Positions 45,141 through 54,246 of a stretch of DNA of 64,000 bases are shown one piece after another (position 1 is the stretch's first letter; the number at the start of each line of letters is the position of its first letter). Below the pieces are notes generated by a model. It saw nothing but the letters and a program-made list of their open reading frames with translations. It had not been told where the DNA came from and searched no databases. Origin of the DNA: Catonia carolina (taxonomy: Eukaryota; Arthropoda; Insecta; Hemiptera; Achilidae); contig JAQMRL010000001.1 in the NCBI GenBank assembly GCA_035578175.1, positions 377,151,220 through 377,215,219 on the forward strand, given 5' to 3'. A program made the translations under genes and the position numbers.

Positions 45141-45317
45141 TTAGTTTATCTAAAGTCTCATCAACAGTTTGGTTATTTGCGACTTCAGTGGGTTGTGGAA
45201 CATTATGGGGTACATTAGCGGGTTTAAACATGCCATACTTTCCAGACCCTAGCAGGAAATCAAACCCGAGATCTTATGCCTATAAGCTAGAACCCTAACT
45301 ACTACGCCACGGTAGCC
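45141..45317 (-). mobile_element. tRNA-derived SINE, type 1
   Basis: Minus strand: GGCTACCGTGGCGTAGTAG head, B-box CGGGTTTGATTTCCTG, GGTCTGGAAAGTATGG, middle with AATGTTCCACAACCC, tail GAAGTCGCAAATAACC ... GTTGATGAGACTTTAG. Confidence 0.8.
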
Positions 45318-45699
45318 AAAAAAATGACTTCCTAAAAATCTAATTTAGATTATTTATCAATACAATAAAGGCTTTGTAGGAATCACTGAGAATCATTGAC
45401 AGAAAAGAGTTATTTTAAGTCTTCTGGGTAAAATTTTTCAAGGAGATACCGCATCTTCATATAAGTATTTTGGAGGATGTTAAAAAGTATTGATTCATAA
45501 AACATTTTAACATAAAAACCACAGTATAAGATGTAAAATATAGTAAAAAGGAGTAAGAGAAAACCGGAAAATACAGTCAATATTGCAAGAACATGTACCT
45601 AAAATACGGGTTCTTCCTTCGTTGCTTTACTTAATCATTATAATATTATCACAATAAGGTAATGTACATTTTAAAATCCTTGGTCAATTAGTTTCAAAC
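45318..45699. other. A+T-rich spacer
   Basis: Nothing recognised. Confidence 0.45.
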
Positions 45700-46260
45700 A
45701 TCACTCGCCCAGCTGTTTGTGGTACCATTTACAGGACACTGGGTAACAAAGCTATAACAGAGAGAGAGTGAAGTTCTACAAGGTAATGGCAGCCCCAGTT
45801 CTTCTGTAGGAAGTGAGTCATGGGTTACCACGAAATGCCAAGAAAGTAGGCCCAAGGAGCTGAATAGAGGTTTTGAAGAAGGGTGAAGGGCTGCTCGAGG
45901 CTGGATCTAATCTATAACGAGGAAATTAGATCTGAGTTGGGGATATTTAGCCTGAATGAAAAAATGGAGGAGTACCGTAATCAATGAAGGCAACATTTGG
46001 AACGGATGCCAGAGAATAGAATACACTAAAATTCATACCCAATAAATTCCTATAATTTAGTCACTTTTAGTGACGGAATTTATGTTCTAGTTGGAAGAAG
46101 GGAGATGGGAAGACTTTGAAAAAGATAGCAGTATAGTCGAGATGTACGGGTTGGAATATCTTGTGTTTGTGTATAAGTACAAGATGGTTTGTGAGTTCGG
46201 ACCAGGCTTATGCCTAATCCTTGATAGTAAGAAGAAGAAAAAGAGAAGACATCCCTTACC
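45700..46260 (+). pseudogene. Non-LTR RT C-terminal relic with a small palindromic insert
   Basis: Frames give C-G-T-I-Y-R-T-L-G-N-K-A, V-K-F-Y-K-V-M-A-A-P-V-L-L, S-E-S-W-V-T-T-K, then after shifts R-S-E-L-G-I-F-S-L-N-E, L-E-R-M-P-E-N-R-I and, beyond 46090, G-R-R-E-M-G-R. The order is that of RT C-termini of the A-E-M-R-F-L-R type. At about 46046-46092 a 45-50 bp stretch with AAATTCC ... GGAATTT ends and a GTCAC-TTTTA-GTGAC core separates two adjacent motifs. It ends in a GAA-rich simple repeat (46228-46246). Confidence 0.7.
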
Positions 46261-46329
46261 AATCAAGAATGAAAGAAGAAGTAATTTTCTACATTAGATA
46301 TATATTTTACGATCGTATTTTTTTCTTCT
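46261..46329. other. Short spacer
   Basis: Nothing recognised. Confidence 0.3.
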
Positions 46330-46680
46330 TCATGTCCCTTGTCTTCTGAGAACGTTGGCTACCATTACGTTTACTTGATTTTTATCAAGCTGATGAAACA
46401 AGATACCGACTGTCATCATACCAGTCCCGACGATGCCTAAACCGTAATTTTCTACGTATTCTGAACCACGCTTACCCTCTGTCTTTCCCGGTATGACATT
46501 CTGCAGCATTTCAGCTAAACTTCCGTGTTTCTTATTTTATCAAATATGGTTTTCGTCCACGGTATTTGCAGAAATCGCCTATAACACTACATCTCGAAGG
46601 CCTCAAGTCTATCTCATTCTAGTTCACAGTTCAAAACTCTCTACCCTATACAACAACATGGAGAACTCATAACAGTGTCA
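46330..46680 (-). pseudogene. Non-LTR RT C-terminal relic
   Basis: On the minus strand the final part reads K-H-G-S-L-A-E-M-L, G-K-T-E-G-K-R-G and M-V-A-N-V-L-R-R-Q-G-T followed by TGA (46330-46332). This ending is typical of one RT lineage in insects. Upstream the E-T-W-T / L-R-D-V-V-L segment near 46650-46590 fits the E-T-W-T x E-A-F-E-M-W region with shifts. It faces the plus-strand relic at 45700-46260. Confidence 0.7.
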
Positions 46681-47746
46681 TTGATTGAATAATTAAATAA
46701 CTATAATTCGTTGTGAATCCCTTCTTTTTACATTTCTGTAAAATAACCACACAGTTGAAAATAAATCCAATTACACAGCTTCAATATTTTAGTTTCTAGG
46801 AAAATAAGTTTAGATATTTTTAAGTGTTATGGTCATTTAATCATAAATCCGTAGAACAACAGTTTTACGCCATGAAACAGCTGAATTTGTATGATATAAA
46901 CTATTAAAATATAACAGCTAATTCTAAGAATATGCATTGTGACACACAATTATCAGAAAATCTTAAATCCCTAGCAGTTTTTTTACTTATTTTTTTCTCT
47001 GCTTACTGAAGTACTTAAGAAATTTTTCAGGAAGAACACACATTTTTAATAAGTGATGTGGTACTGCAAAAGTCTAAAGTATGAATTTATATTTATTACA
47101 AATAGAACGATAAAAAATAATGAAATATACAGTTGAAACAACCAATTAGCAGACATAAGTTATAAAGCAATTAAATGTAACATGAGTCGCAATTCAAAAA
47201 CTGTCATGTAGTTGGTACAAACTGCAGTTCAACAATAACTTTACTAATTAATTACTTATTTTCATTTACTTAAGGATATTAATTAATAACAATTTAATTG
47301 ATAAAATAGAGATATTTATAATAAAATATAATTTAATACAAGATTGGGTATTGTACTCGTATGATTAAGAAAATACGTTACTTCACTGTTCTATGTATTT
47401 AATTAATATAATAATTTATGTAAACAAAATAGATTACTTATGTATACATAATTTTATTTAGCCTGTTGTGAGAAGAGTATAAAATTAAACGTAAGTAAAT
47501 ATTTCAAATAACTATCCTAAATTAACGACAGTAATTATATTGAATTATTGTCTTATTCCGAAAAACCCAATTTTATATAATCCTGGCCCGTGTAATAACT
47601 GAATTCTTTCTGTAACTCTTCTAAAATTTCAAATCAGAAATTAATTTTGTAATTATGAAGAGTTATTTAAGATTTCGGTAAAAAATTATATATAGTCTAC
47701 GCTCATCTATGGTTATACTATTTTTACTTATTTCACTTTTTTTTTG
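46681..47746. other. A+T-rich interval, nothing recognised
   Basis: Nothing recognised. Confidence 0.5.
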
Positions 47747-47749
47747 TTA
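47747..47749. repeat. TTA target duplication, left
   Basis: TTA before the terminus; the partner is at 48752-48754. Confidence 0.6.
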
Positions 47750-48751
47750 ATGGCAATTTCACTTTGGCGTAGCGTCGCTCGAGCGACTTTTTCTGAAAAT
47801 ATTGCTTGTATCGATTATTAATAACGATCAAATCAATTTTATAAAATTTAAATTCATTAGATCATCTTTTGTTTTATTAATCGTTTGTCTTTTGTTTCTT
47901 ATTTCAGTATTTCCATTTGCAACTAAATTTTTAGTTGCCAGTGTAAAAACCGATCGTCTTTTTACACTAGCTGACGCGTTTCTTGTTTCACTAATTTCCT
48001 ATTGTTTATTTTATTACATTTTGTCGTTACAACGTGTGGAATTGACATTTTTTTACAAGCTCTAGAAATTTAGTCAATCAAAATTTAAAACAATATTTTT
48101 AAGCCTATCTTTGCCCATATTTTTGGTATTTAAAATTGCTTCTCTAAACTCCCGGACAAATACCCATTTATAAAATATCATGCACACTGGGCATTAAAAC
48201 GGCTTACTTACTAAATGAAACAGTTTTACTTTGCTTTGTTTCTCTAAAATGTTGGGAACTTCTTCTCAAGCTAAATATAGGGGATAGGAATATAGGGCGC
48301 ATGTTAGCGTTTCTACATTCTAATCTTGAACAATCCCCACAACACGGGATGCTGTTCACTTGATTTATTAATTCTGACATCGCTTTTCCAGTGCAACTGG
48401 AGCGTTCGCACCAACAGACTTCTGTTGCAGAAGGTAGAAACCAGAGCAGGTGTTGACAGACTCAGAGCGCATGCGTGACCCAAGCTACGTTTTCGACGCT
48501 ACGAAAGCAAGCGTAGACAAAGATACGCGTATAACGTAGCCCGAGCGACGGAACACGACACTACAGCAATCTGAAATGCAACATTAGATTACATTATAAG
48601 ATACGTTTTACCATCGCTCAGGCGATTTTATGGTAGTGTGAAATCACGTAGTTTCGGCGACGCTACGGCTGTCTGAAATGCACCATTGATTACATTACGT
48701 GATACGTCCGCAACGTCGCTTAAGTGACGCTACGACAACGTGAAATGGCCG
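47750..48751. mobile_element. PIF/Harbinger-like non-autonomous element
   Basis: The left end ATGGCAATTTCACTTTGGCG and inverted right end CGGCCATTTCACGTTGTCG match closely, and the similarity continues through TAGCGTCGCTCGAGCGAC (left) versus TAGCGTCACTTAAGCGAC. TTA flanks both ends, the usual PIF/Harbinger target. The right 250 bp holds repeated modules: CTGAAATGCAACATTAG at 48571 and CTGAAATGCACCATTG at 48673, about 102 bp apart, each followed by GATACG and GCGAC-containing words. The open frame at 47802-48065 (87 codons, non-ATG start, hydrophobic) is not recognisable as transposase. Confidence 0.65.
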
Positions 48752-49043
48752 TTACTGTTGCATTACAATCTTTTAATTTATTTGCGCAATATGTTAGTTG
48801 ATTAATATGTCAAAAAGAGCAAAACTAAAGCCAAACATCCATCAAGCCTCTCTGAGATAACTAAGAAAAAAATATAAAATAAATCTAAGTAAAATACAAA
48901 AAAACATTCCACTCAATATTTTCTGTAGTATAGGTAGAGTCAGAAAAATTAAATAGTTTAAACTTTGAATTTTGATTTTTTTATGTGTCATTATTGATAC
49001 TAGTGAATTTTTGATGTTCGTAGCATATAGTCTATCCAAACAT
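48752..49043. other. A+T-rich spacer
   Basis: Begins with the TTA duplication (48752-48754); nothing else recognised. Confidence 0.4.
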
Positions 49044-49265
49044 TTTTTTTTTCTTCAATGATTCATTTACAACTTTAAACATCATATAGCAAGTAAATGA
49101 GATGATTATGTTGAAATGACGTAATAGGCATTAGAGGGGAAGGGTTCCCATGATGCCCTCTGCAAGAACTGTAATTAAAAATCTTCTGAATTTTGAATTA
49201 ACTTTATTTCAATAAATTAGCAGGCATCTATTTCAGCATCTTTTTATAACCCAAATATTTAACAC
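49044..49265 (-). mobile_element. Non-LTR retrotransposon 3' end (UTR with poly(A))
   Basis: T run at 49044-49051, then TCATTTACAACTTTAAAC and GCAAGTAAATGAGATG, GACGTAATAGGCATTAG, GATGCCCTCTGCAAGAAC, and AAATTAGCAGGCATC, matching 42957-43215 over the whole length. No coding part. Confidence 0.7.
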
Positions 49266-50324
49266 TAAAATCTTAAATTTCTTGTTTTACTGTCATTAAG
49301 TTGAGATCTCTAAAAATTATTCGTTGCTAAGTAGGCCCTACTAGGATATGGTTAACATGTTTCTGATATTTTTTGACGGTAATAGGTTTCAAAATTTTCA
49401 TTTTAGAGTTTACTGAAATACCTGAAGGTTGCAATTATATATAGGCTATCCAAATTGGTTTTAAAATTGATTTAATTATATTATTTTTTTAAATACAAAT
49501 TACCATAACAATAAGTGAAAAATTTAAGTTTCAGGAAACAAATTGTTTTTAGTTATTAGTACTACTTGCTGAAATTTAAAATTTTGGTGAGGACAAAGGT
49601 CATCACTATAATAAATTACTACGAAACACATCGGCTAAAGATTTCATTGGTTTTGAAAACGGTAATCTTGTTTTTAGAATATTTATGAGACCCGGTGATT
49701 TCCTGCTAAAGAATTAAAGGAAATTTGAACAGTATACGGAACTTTTTAATGTCAATGATACTTCCAGTCTACTAGCTAGCTAGATTCCAGTCTGAGTGTC
49801 AAAGGTGTGAGTCAAGTTCATTGCAATCAGGTCAAGGTTGTTTCCGTCTCAATGCCATAATAGTATACGAAACAGTACTGACAGCTTTCGTTTGTGGCTG
49901 TCAGAACGTTGCTCACGTTCGCACATTCTTTGATTTATTTTCAACTTCGTAATTGTCGACAAAGTAAATCTTGACCGTAGCTTTAGAGCCCTTTGATTGA
50001 TATTTAATTTGAGTTTATTCATGTTATTTGAGACTTCACGTAATTAATGCTACATTTAGTCATCTCAATTTGTAGCTGTTGTAAGGGTAACACGAACAAA
50101 TAAAACAGAATATGGTAGAAAATAAAAGTTGTGTCGATTGCTTATTTCAATTAAATTCGTATTAAATCAGAAGTCGTTCATGTTGTATAATGAAACGAAA
50201 ACCATAGGACTTGAAACTGAGAAACATGTTTCTCAGTTTCACGCTATCAACTATTAAGTCCCTGTTAATTCAGAAACTGACGCAGTACAAGATTTCTTAT
50301 ATATTTATTTTATTTTTTATTTTT
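49266..50324. other. A+T-rich interval, nothing recognised
   Basis: A short imperfect hairpin (CTGACAGC ... GGCTGTCAG) near 49880-49906; otherwise nothing recognised. Confidence 0.5.
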
Positions 50325-50640
50325 TGCTTCAACTTTATTTTATTTACAACTGTACATTTTCTTTTTAAAACACAACTAGCAAATGAGATGGAATGAATGA
50401 GAAATGGCGGGAATGTGTATCGATCCAGTGACCGATTTCGGCGTGAAATTTTGCAAGGAATGTGGTGCCAATATTTTTCAATGATAATGATTAATAACTA
50501 TGATGGATGATTTTTTTTTATATGAAATGATTTTTTGTTTTTATGAAATGACACAAGCATGACAAGTTAAATTGATTTTTTTATGGTGATCGGAGATCTC
50601 TATTTCACCTATTTATTATATTGATCTCTATTTTTTTATT
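50325..50640 (-). mobile_element. Jockey-type retrotransposon 3' UTR
   Basis: On plus: TTTATTTTATTTACAACTGT, AACTAGCAAATGAGATGG, CCAGTGACCGATTTCGG, AATTTTGCAAGGAATGTGG, GATGGATGATTTTTTTTTA, CATGACAAGTTAAATTG. Inverted, the same words in the same order make up the 3' UTR at 7590-7869. The copy is truncated close to the stop codon region. Confidence 0.75.
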
Positions 50641-50703
50641 TAATTTAATTGTTTATAACAGGCAGACTGCGGCCCAAAGTTACAGAAACAATATTAAATA
50701 TTG

Positions 50704-50764
50704 TTTTGTATTGTCTTTTGCTCTGTAATGAAATTTTCATTACAGAGCAAAAGACAACACAAAA
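50704..50764. repeat. Near-perfect hairpin, about 30 bp arms
   Basis: The arm at 50711-50733 pairs perfectly with 50735-50757 around a single base (T 50734). The pairing extends to 50704 and 50764 with one mismatch. The core arm reads TTGTCTTTTGCTCTG-TAATG-AAA. It does not match any other repeat in the window. Confidence 0.9.
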
Positions 50765-51041
50765 GTAAAAAGAAAAGAAGACAAAAATACAAACAAAAAT
50801 AGTCAATAATGCAAACAGAATTAAATATACATAAAACAATATACACATAGATTTTACAAATAATTTACTGATAAGTATTCATGATAGAGGTCCAAAACAA
50901 AACAAAATAAAATTTAACACACGTATTATGTAGAATAATAAGCTGATTAGTTTTTTTTTAGATGACATGACCGAACATAACCTCCCAATGGAGGAACTGT
51001 GTAAATTTATTTCATGTGTTGTCTTGCCTTTTTTAAATAAG
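50765..51041. other. A+T-rich spacer
   Basis: Nothing recognised. Confidence 0.4.
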
Positions 51042-51051
51042 TACGTAGGGT
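51042..51051. repeat. Target-site duplication, left copy
   Basis: TACGTAGGGT, identical to 51511-51520. Confidence 0.9.
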
Positions 51052-51058
51052 TTAATTC

Positions 51059-51463
51059 TTTGGAACATACGGTGCAGAAACTTGGGTGGTGAATAAAAGG
51101 TATGAAGCTAAGCTCAAGGCTTTGGAAATGGATTATTGGAGGCGATGTTGTGGATATACAAGAATGGACAGAGTGAGAAATGATGATATTCGAAGGAAGA
51201 TGGGTCTGACTGAGAATATTGCCGATTGGATAGAGGCAAAGAGTTTGAAGTGGTATGGGCATGTGAAGAGAATGCCTCCTGAGAGATGGCCAAAGATATT
51301 ATTGGACTGGGTCCCTGAGTCAAGCCGGAAAAGAGGAAGGCCGAAGCACTCCTGGCAGTATGGCATGGAGGTGGCGATGCAGGCGAGAGGACTGACAGAC
51401 AATGACTGCTTGGACAAACAAACGTGGAGGGTATTAGGATGCGAGAGACGGCGACAGCTGTAA
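51059..51463 (+). CDS. RT C-terminal fragment, open frame (RTE-like)
   Basis: Open in one frame from the insertion point to TAA; the first in-frame ATG is at 51086 in context K-R-Y-E-A-K-L-K-A-L. Before it lies F-G-T-Y-G-A-E-T-W-V-V, the Y-G-x-E-T-W motif of non-LTR RTs. Then follow E-M-D-Y-W-R-R-C-C-G, R-M-D-R-V-R-N-D-D-I-R-R-K-M, K-W-Y-G-H-V-K-R-M-P, R-W-P-K, R-K-R-G-R-P-K and a final E-R-R-R-Q-L. This is about 130 residues past the catalytic palm domain, with no stops or frameshifts. It lacks endonuclease and catalytic residues, so it is a dead fragment, not a functional gene. Confidence 0.75.
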   Translation, partial: FGTYGAETWVVNKRYEAKLKALEMDYWRRCCGYTRMDRVRNDDIRRKMGLTENIADWIEAKSLKWYGHVKRMPPERWPKILLDWVPESSRKRGRPKHSWQYGMEVAMQARGLTDNDCLDKQTWRVLGCERRRQL

Positions 51464-51472
51464 ACCAACTCG

Positions 51473-51477
<5 letters not shown>

Positions 51478-51510
<33 letters not shown>
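51478..51510. repeat. (TA)n microsatellite, retrotransposon tail
   Basis: Uninterrupted TA repeat forming the 3' end of the insertion at 51052-51510. Confidence 0.9.
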
Positions 51511-51513
<3 letters not shown>

Positions 51514-51520
51514 GTAGGGT
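51511..51520. repeat. Target-site duplication, right copy
   Basis: TACGTAGGGT, identical to 51042-51051. Confidence 0.9.
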
Positions 51521-52478
51521 GTCTTCTTTTCAGTCGGCTAGTGTAGTTTGAATTATCTAAAAGTAAGATGGCAAGATGAGTTGTGTCTGATTTAAGTCTT
51601 CTATGGTATGTTCTTTGAAACATACCGTATGGTATCCGTATAGTACCGTTTGGTGCAGTGTGGTTTTAATTCTTTGGAGTGTAAATCTTGTTTAATTGTA
51701 GGAATGTTTAAATCTCTATGTAGTATGTAGTTTGTTATTTATATCATGGTGCTGTGATTGTTCTGAGTAGTTTAGACTGAAATCTTTGCAAACTATTTGA
51801 ACATACTCTTTATAACAGACATATTACAGTTGTAAATGTTCTTTGGGTAGTTTGTTTTGCGTAAATTACTTAAATGTAAGAAAAAATAACCACATTATTC
51901 CAGATGTCAGTTCAAAAATAATCTTTTAATTAATTTTACTTGTTTTAAATAATTATAAAGAATAAGAAAACATAGGCCTACATATTACAAATCGAAAAAT
52001 GTGCACAATGACATTGGTTTTATTAATTTTAAGTCACAATACATTTTATTTATTGAACAATCAACGTAGAAAAAGTTATGAAACATTTTAGTAGCTATTA
52101 TTTTATCGTACACAAGATTTTTATAAACACAGTTTGTTACCTGTCCAAAATGTTACCGTTTTGAACAATTTAAACGCCCAAGGACTAAGCAAATAAAAGT
52201 TTGTTAACTAGCACACGGTATATGTAGGTATTGGATCTGAAGTGAAAATTGTATTTCAATTACGGACTCGTTTTAGTTTGTAAAACGGGTTTTATCGTTG
52301 TTTTGAATCTTAAAGTAGACCTACCCCGATATGTGGTTCATAATATTAAGTTTGTGTTGCAGTGTTTGTCATAAATATAAATTTAAAGTTTACTCCAGAA
52401 AATGCATAAAAATTGAAAATATAAGTTTTGCTTATTTCATCATTTCATAATAAGTAATGCAATTAAAATTTTGATCTC

Positions 52479-52526
<48 letters not shown>

Positions 52527-52814
52527 TTAATGATTTAATTACTGAACTTTAATTATTTAATTTTATGTTTAATAGATTTTTAAACTTGGTACCAACTTTT
52601 ATATTTTCAAGTATATCTGAATATTTAATTTGTTGTATTTAATTTTAATAGAACAAATTAACTTGTCCAACATTTTTATTGTACAGGGGATTTACTTTTC
52701 ACGTAGCTACAAGTGGGAAGGATCTCCAGACAACTGATGTGTTTGGTTACAAATATATCGTCGATCCTAATTTGCTATTTTATAAAAAATTCCAATAACT
52801 TAATGAGCATATTG
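51521..52814. other. A+T-rich interval with one microsatellite
   Basis: A (TA)n tract lies at about 52483-52523. TTTAATTCTTTGGA recurs near 51665 and 51051. No genes recognised. Confidence 0.5.
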
Positions 52815-54246
52815 AATATTTTAGCGGTTGGTCTGTTTTGTGTGTGTGTGTGTGTGTGTGCGCGCGCACACACACATACACACACACACTTGTACCAACG
52901 CACGCACGCGTGCGCGCGAACAAAATATCTCAAGAACGGAATATCACTCGAAGTTAAAACTTAAGTAAGATATTGCTGGAGGACCCGATACGAGCATTTT
53001 CATCAAAATCAGTCAACCGGAAGTAGTAGTTTATTCATGTAATTTTTCACTTTATTGCAATTTTCTCAAAAACAGCTCCTACGATTTTTTAAAAATTACC
53101 TTATTTACTAGATTTTTTATGCTCTACAAGATAGGGTAGACGCCACGTCTGCTGAAATTCTTGGGGAGGCTGTTCCCTCGTAGAAAAAAATGGTTTTTTA
53201 AGATTGCAGTCTTAATAATAATGCATTTTAGGAAAACTGTGTATATAATAAAAGTAGTAGAAAATTTAAAAACTTAAAACTTTTATTTCAAACATTTTTT
53301 GTATGACGCTCAGTTTAGCAGTAGTTAGTGGTTTTCTGATTTTTCATGAAAATCTGTAAAAAATCGATTTTATTTAGATTTTCAGTTGTAAATACATCGA
53401 ACGTCTAAACAACTACGTAAATCACTTAGCACTGAATCTCTTAGACAACAGTATTGATGTCAATAGCTAAAACGTGCTACGGTACTGGATCTCCCAGGGC
53501 GGTGTAATTAAATAGTGTGATTTAAAGTTGTAAATATTATAATGTTAGTATTCTGTAGATGACTGTCGTGTTTGAGTGTGAATGTTGTAAATAATTGAAT
53601 GAACGTTTTAAATTATTTTCAGAAAAGTTAGGTGTACATATATTTCGGAATCATGTTCTTATTATTTATTACTTCTTATTTGTTTTTTTCGTTTTAAAGG
53701 TGGTTTTGGATATATTTTATTTTATTTTTCTATTTATTTAAAAAAGCACTATCTAATTTTGATTGTAAATATTAATTAAGAACAGTATAATATGTTTTAA
53801 TGTTATAATTTATTAATTACACCAGTGGGTTGTAATTTTTTCATGAGTTGTATCTATTTGATAAGTTGCATTTATTGTATTTATAACAGATTATGCATTA
53901 AAAAAAAACGTTATATGAAAAAAAATTAGATTTAGGCCGCAGTATCCATTTTACGACAAAAGTATATATTTATATATAATAAAATTTATAGAAAATTACA
54001 AGATCTACAGATTTTACTTATAGCATTTTTCTCTACAGAGCCTAGTTTAGCGTAAAAGAGTGATTTTTCGCATTATTAAGTCGAACTGAGGTTGATTTTC
54101 ATTTTGCATCATTCACTCATGATTAAAATGAGGTTATTTTTTTAAATTAATTTTTGTTTGTTTCTAATGTTTTATAACTAATATTAGGTTAATTTGTTCA
54201 TTATTTCTTTGACAAGAGAAAGTTGTGTGAGTGTTTCACATCAGAT
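52815..54246 (+). mobile_element. Helentron-like element, copy 5 (long, 5' truncated)
   Basis: Begins inside the family (TTTTAGCGGTTGGTCTG) and lacks the 5' subterminal motif. The large GT/GC/AC tract (52838-52918) is followed by TCTCAAGAACGGAATATC, CATTTTCATCAAAATC and GGTAGACGCCACG, as in copy 3. About 830 bp (roughly 53230-54080) are absent from copy 3, then homology resumes at GAGGTTGATTTTCATTTTGC and runs to GACAAGAGAAAGT (54211-54223) and the hairpin GTGTGA-GTGTT-TCACAT (54225-54241), then CAGA and a T run. The extra 830 bp has no recognised coding sequence. It could be part of a longer family member or an insertion. Confidence 0.7.
52838..52918. repeat. GT/GC/AC alternating microsatellite
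   Basis: (GT)n, then (GC)n, then (CA)n, then CGCACGCACGCGTGCGCGCG. The GT and AC parts can pair around the GC centre; the tract is a strong candidate for Z-DNA or cruciform structure. Confidence 0.9.

Larger units (their letters stand above)
51052..51510 (+). mobile_element. RTE-like retrotransposon, 5' truncated, recent insertion
   Basis: 459 bp between exact 10 bp duplications. It starts TTAATTCTTTGGAAC inside the coding region and ends with a stop (TAA at 51461-51463), AACCAACTCGCTAATATA and a (TA)n tract. A simple-repeat 3' end plus TSD is typical of RTE-type elements. The clade is an inference. Confidence 0.85.

Noticed and set aside
47802..48065. 87-codon hydrophobic frame as a membrane protein
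   Set aside because: Non-ATG start, A+T-driven hydrophobicity, inside a non-autonomous DNA element; no support for a gene.
50645..50848. 67-codon minus frame rich in F, Y, L and V
   Set aside because: A+T-driven composition and it runs through the perfect hairpin; no family resemblance.
51114..51623. 169-codon minus frame, one of the longest in the window
   Set aside because: Antisense shadow of the RT fragment at 51059-51463; the TA tract gives its Y-I repeat.
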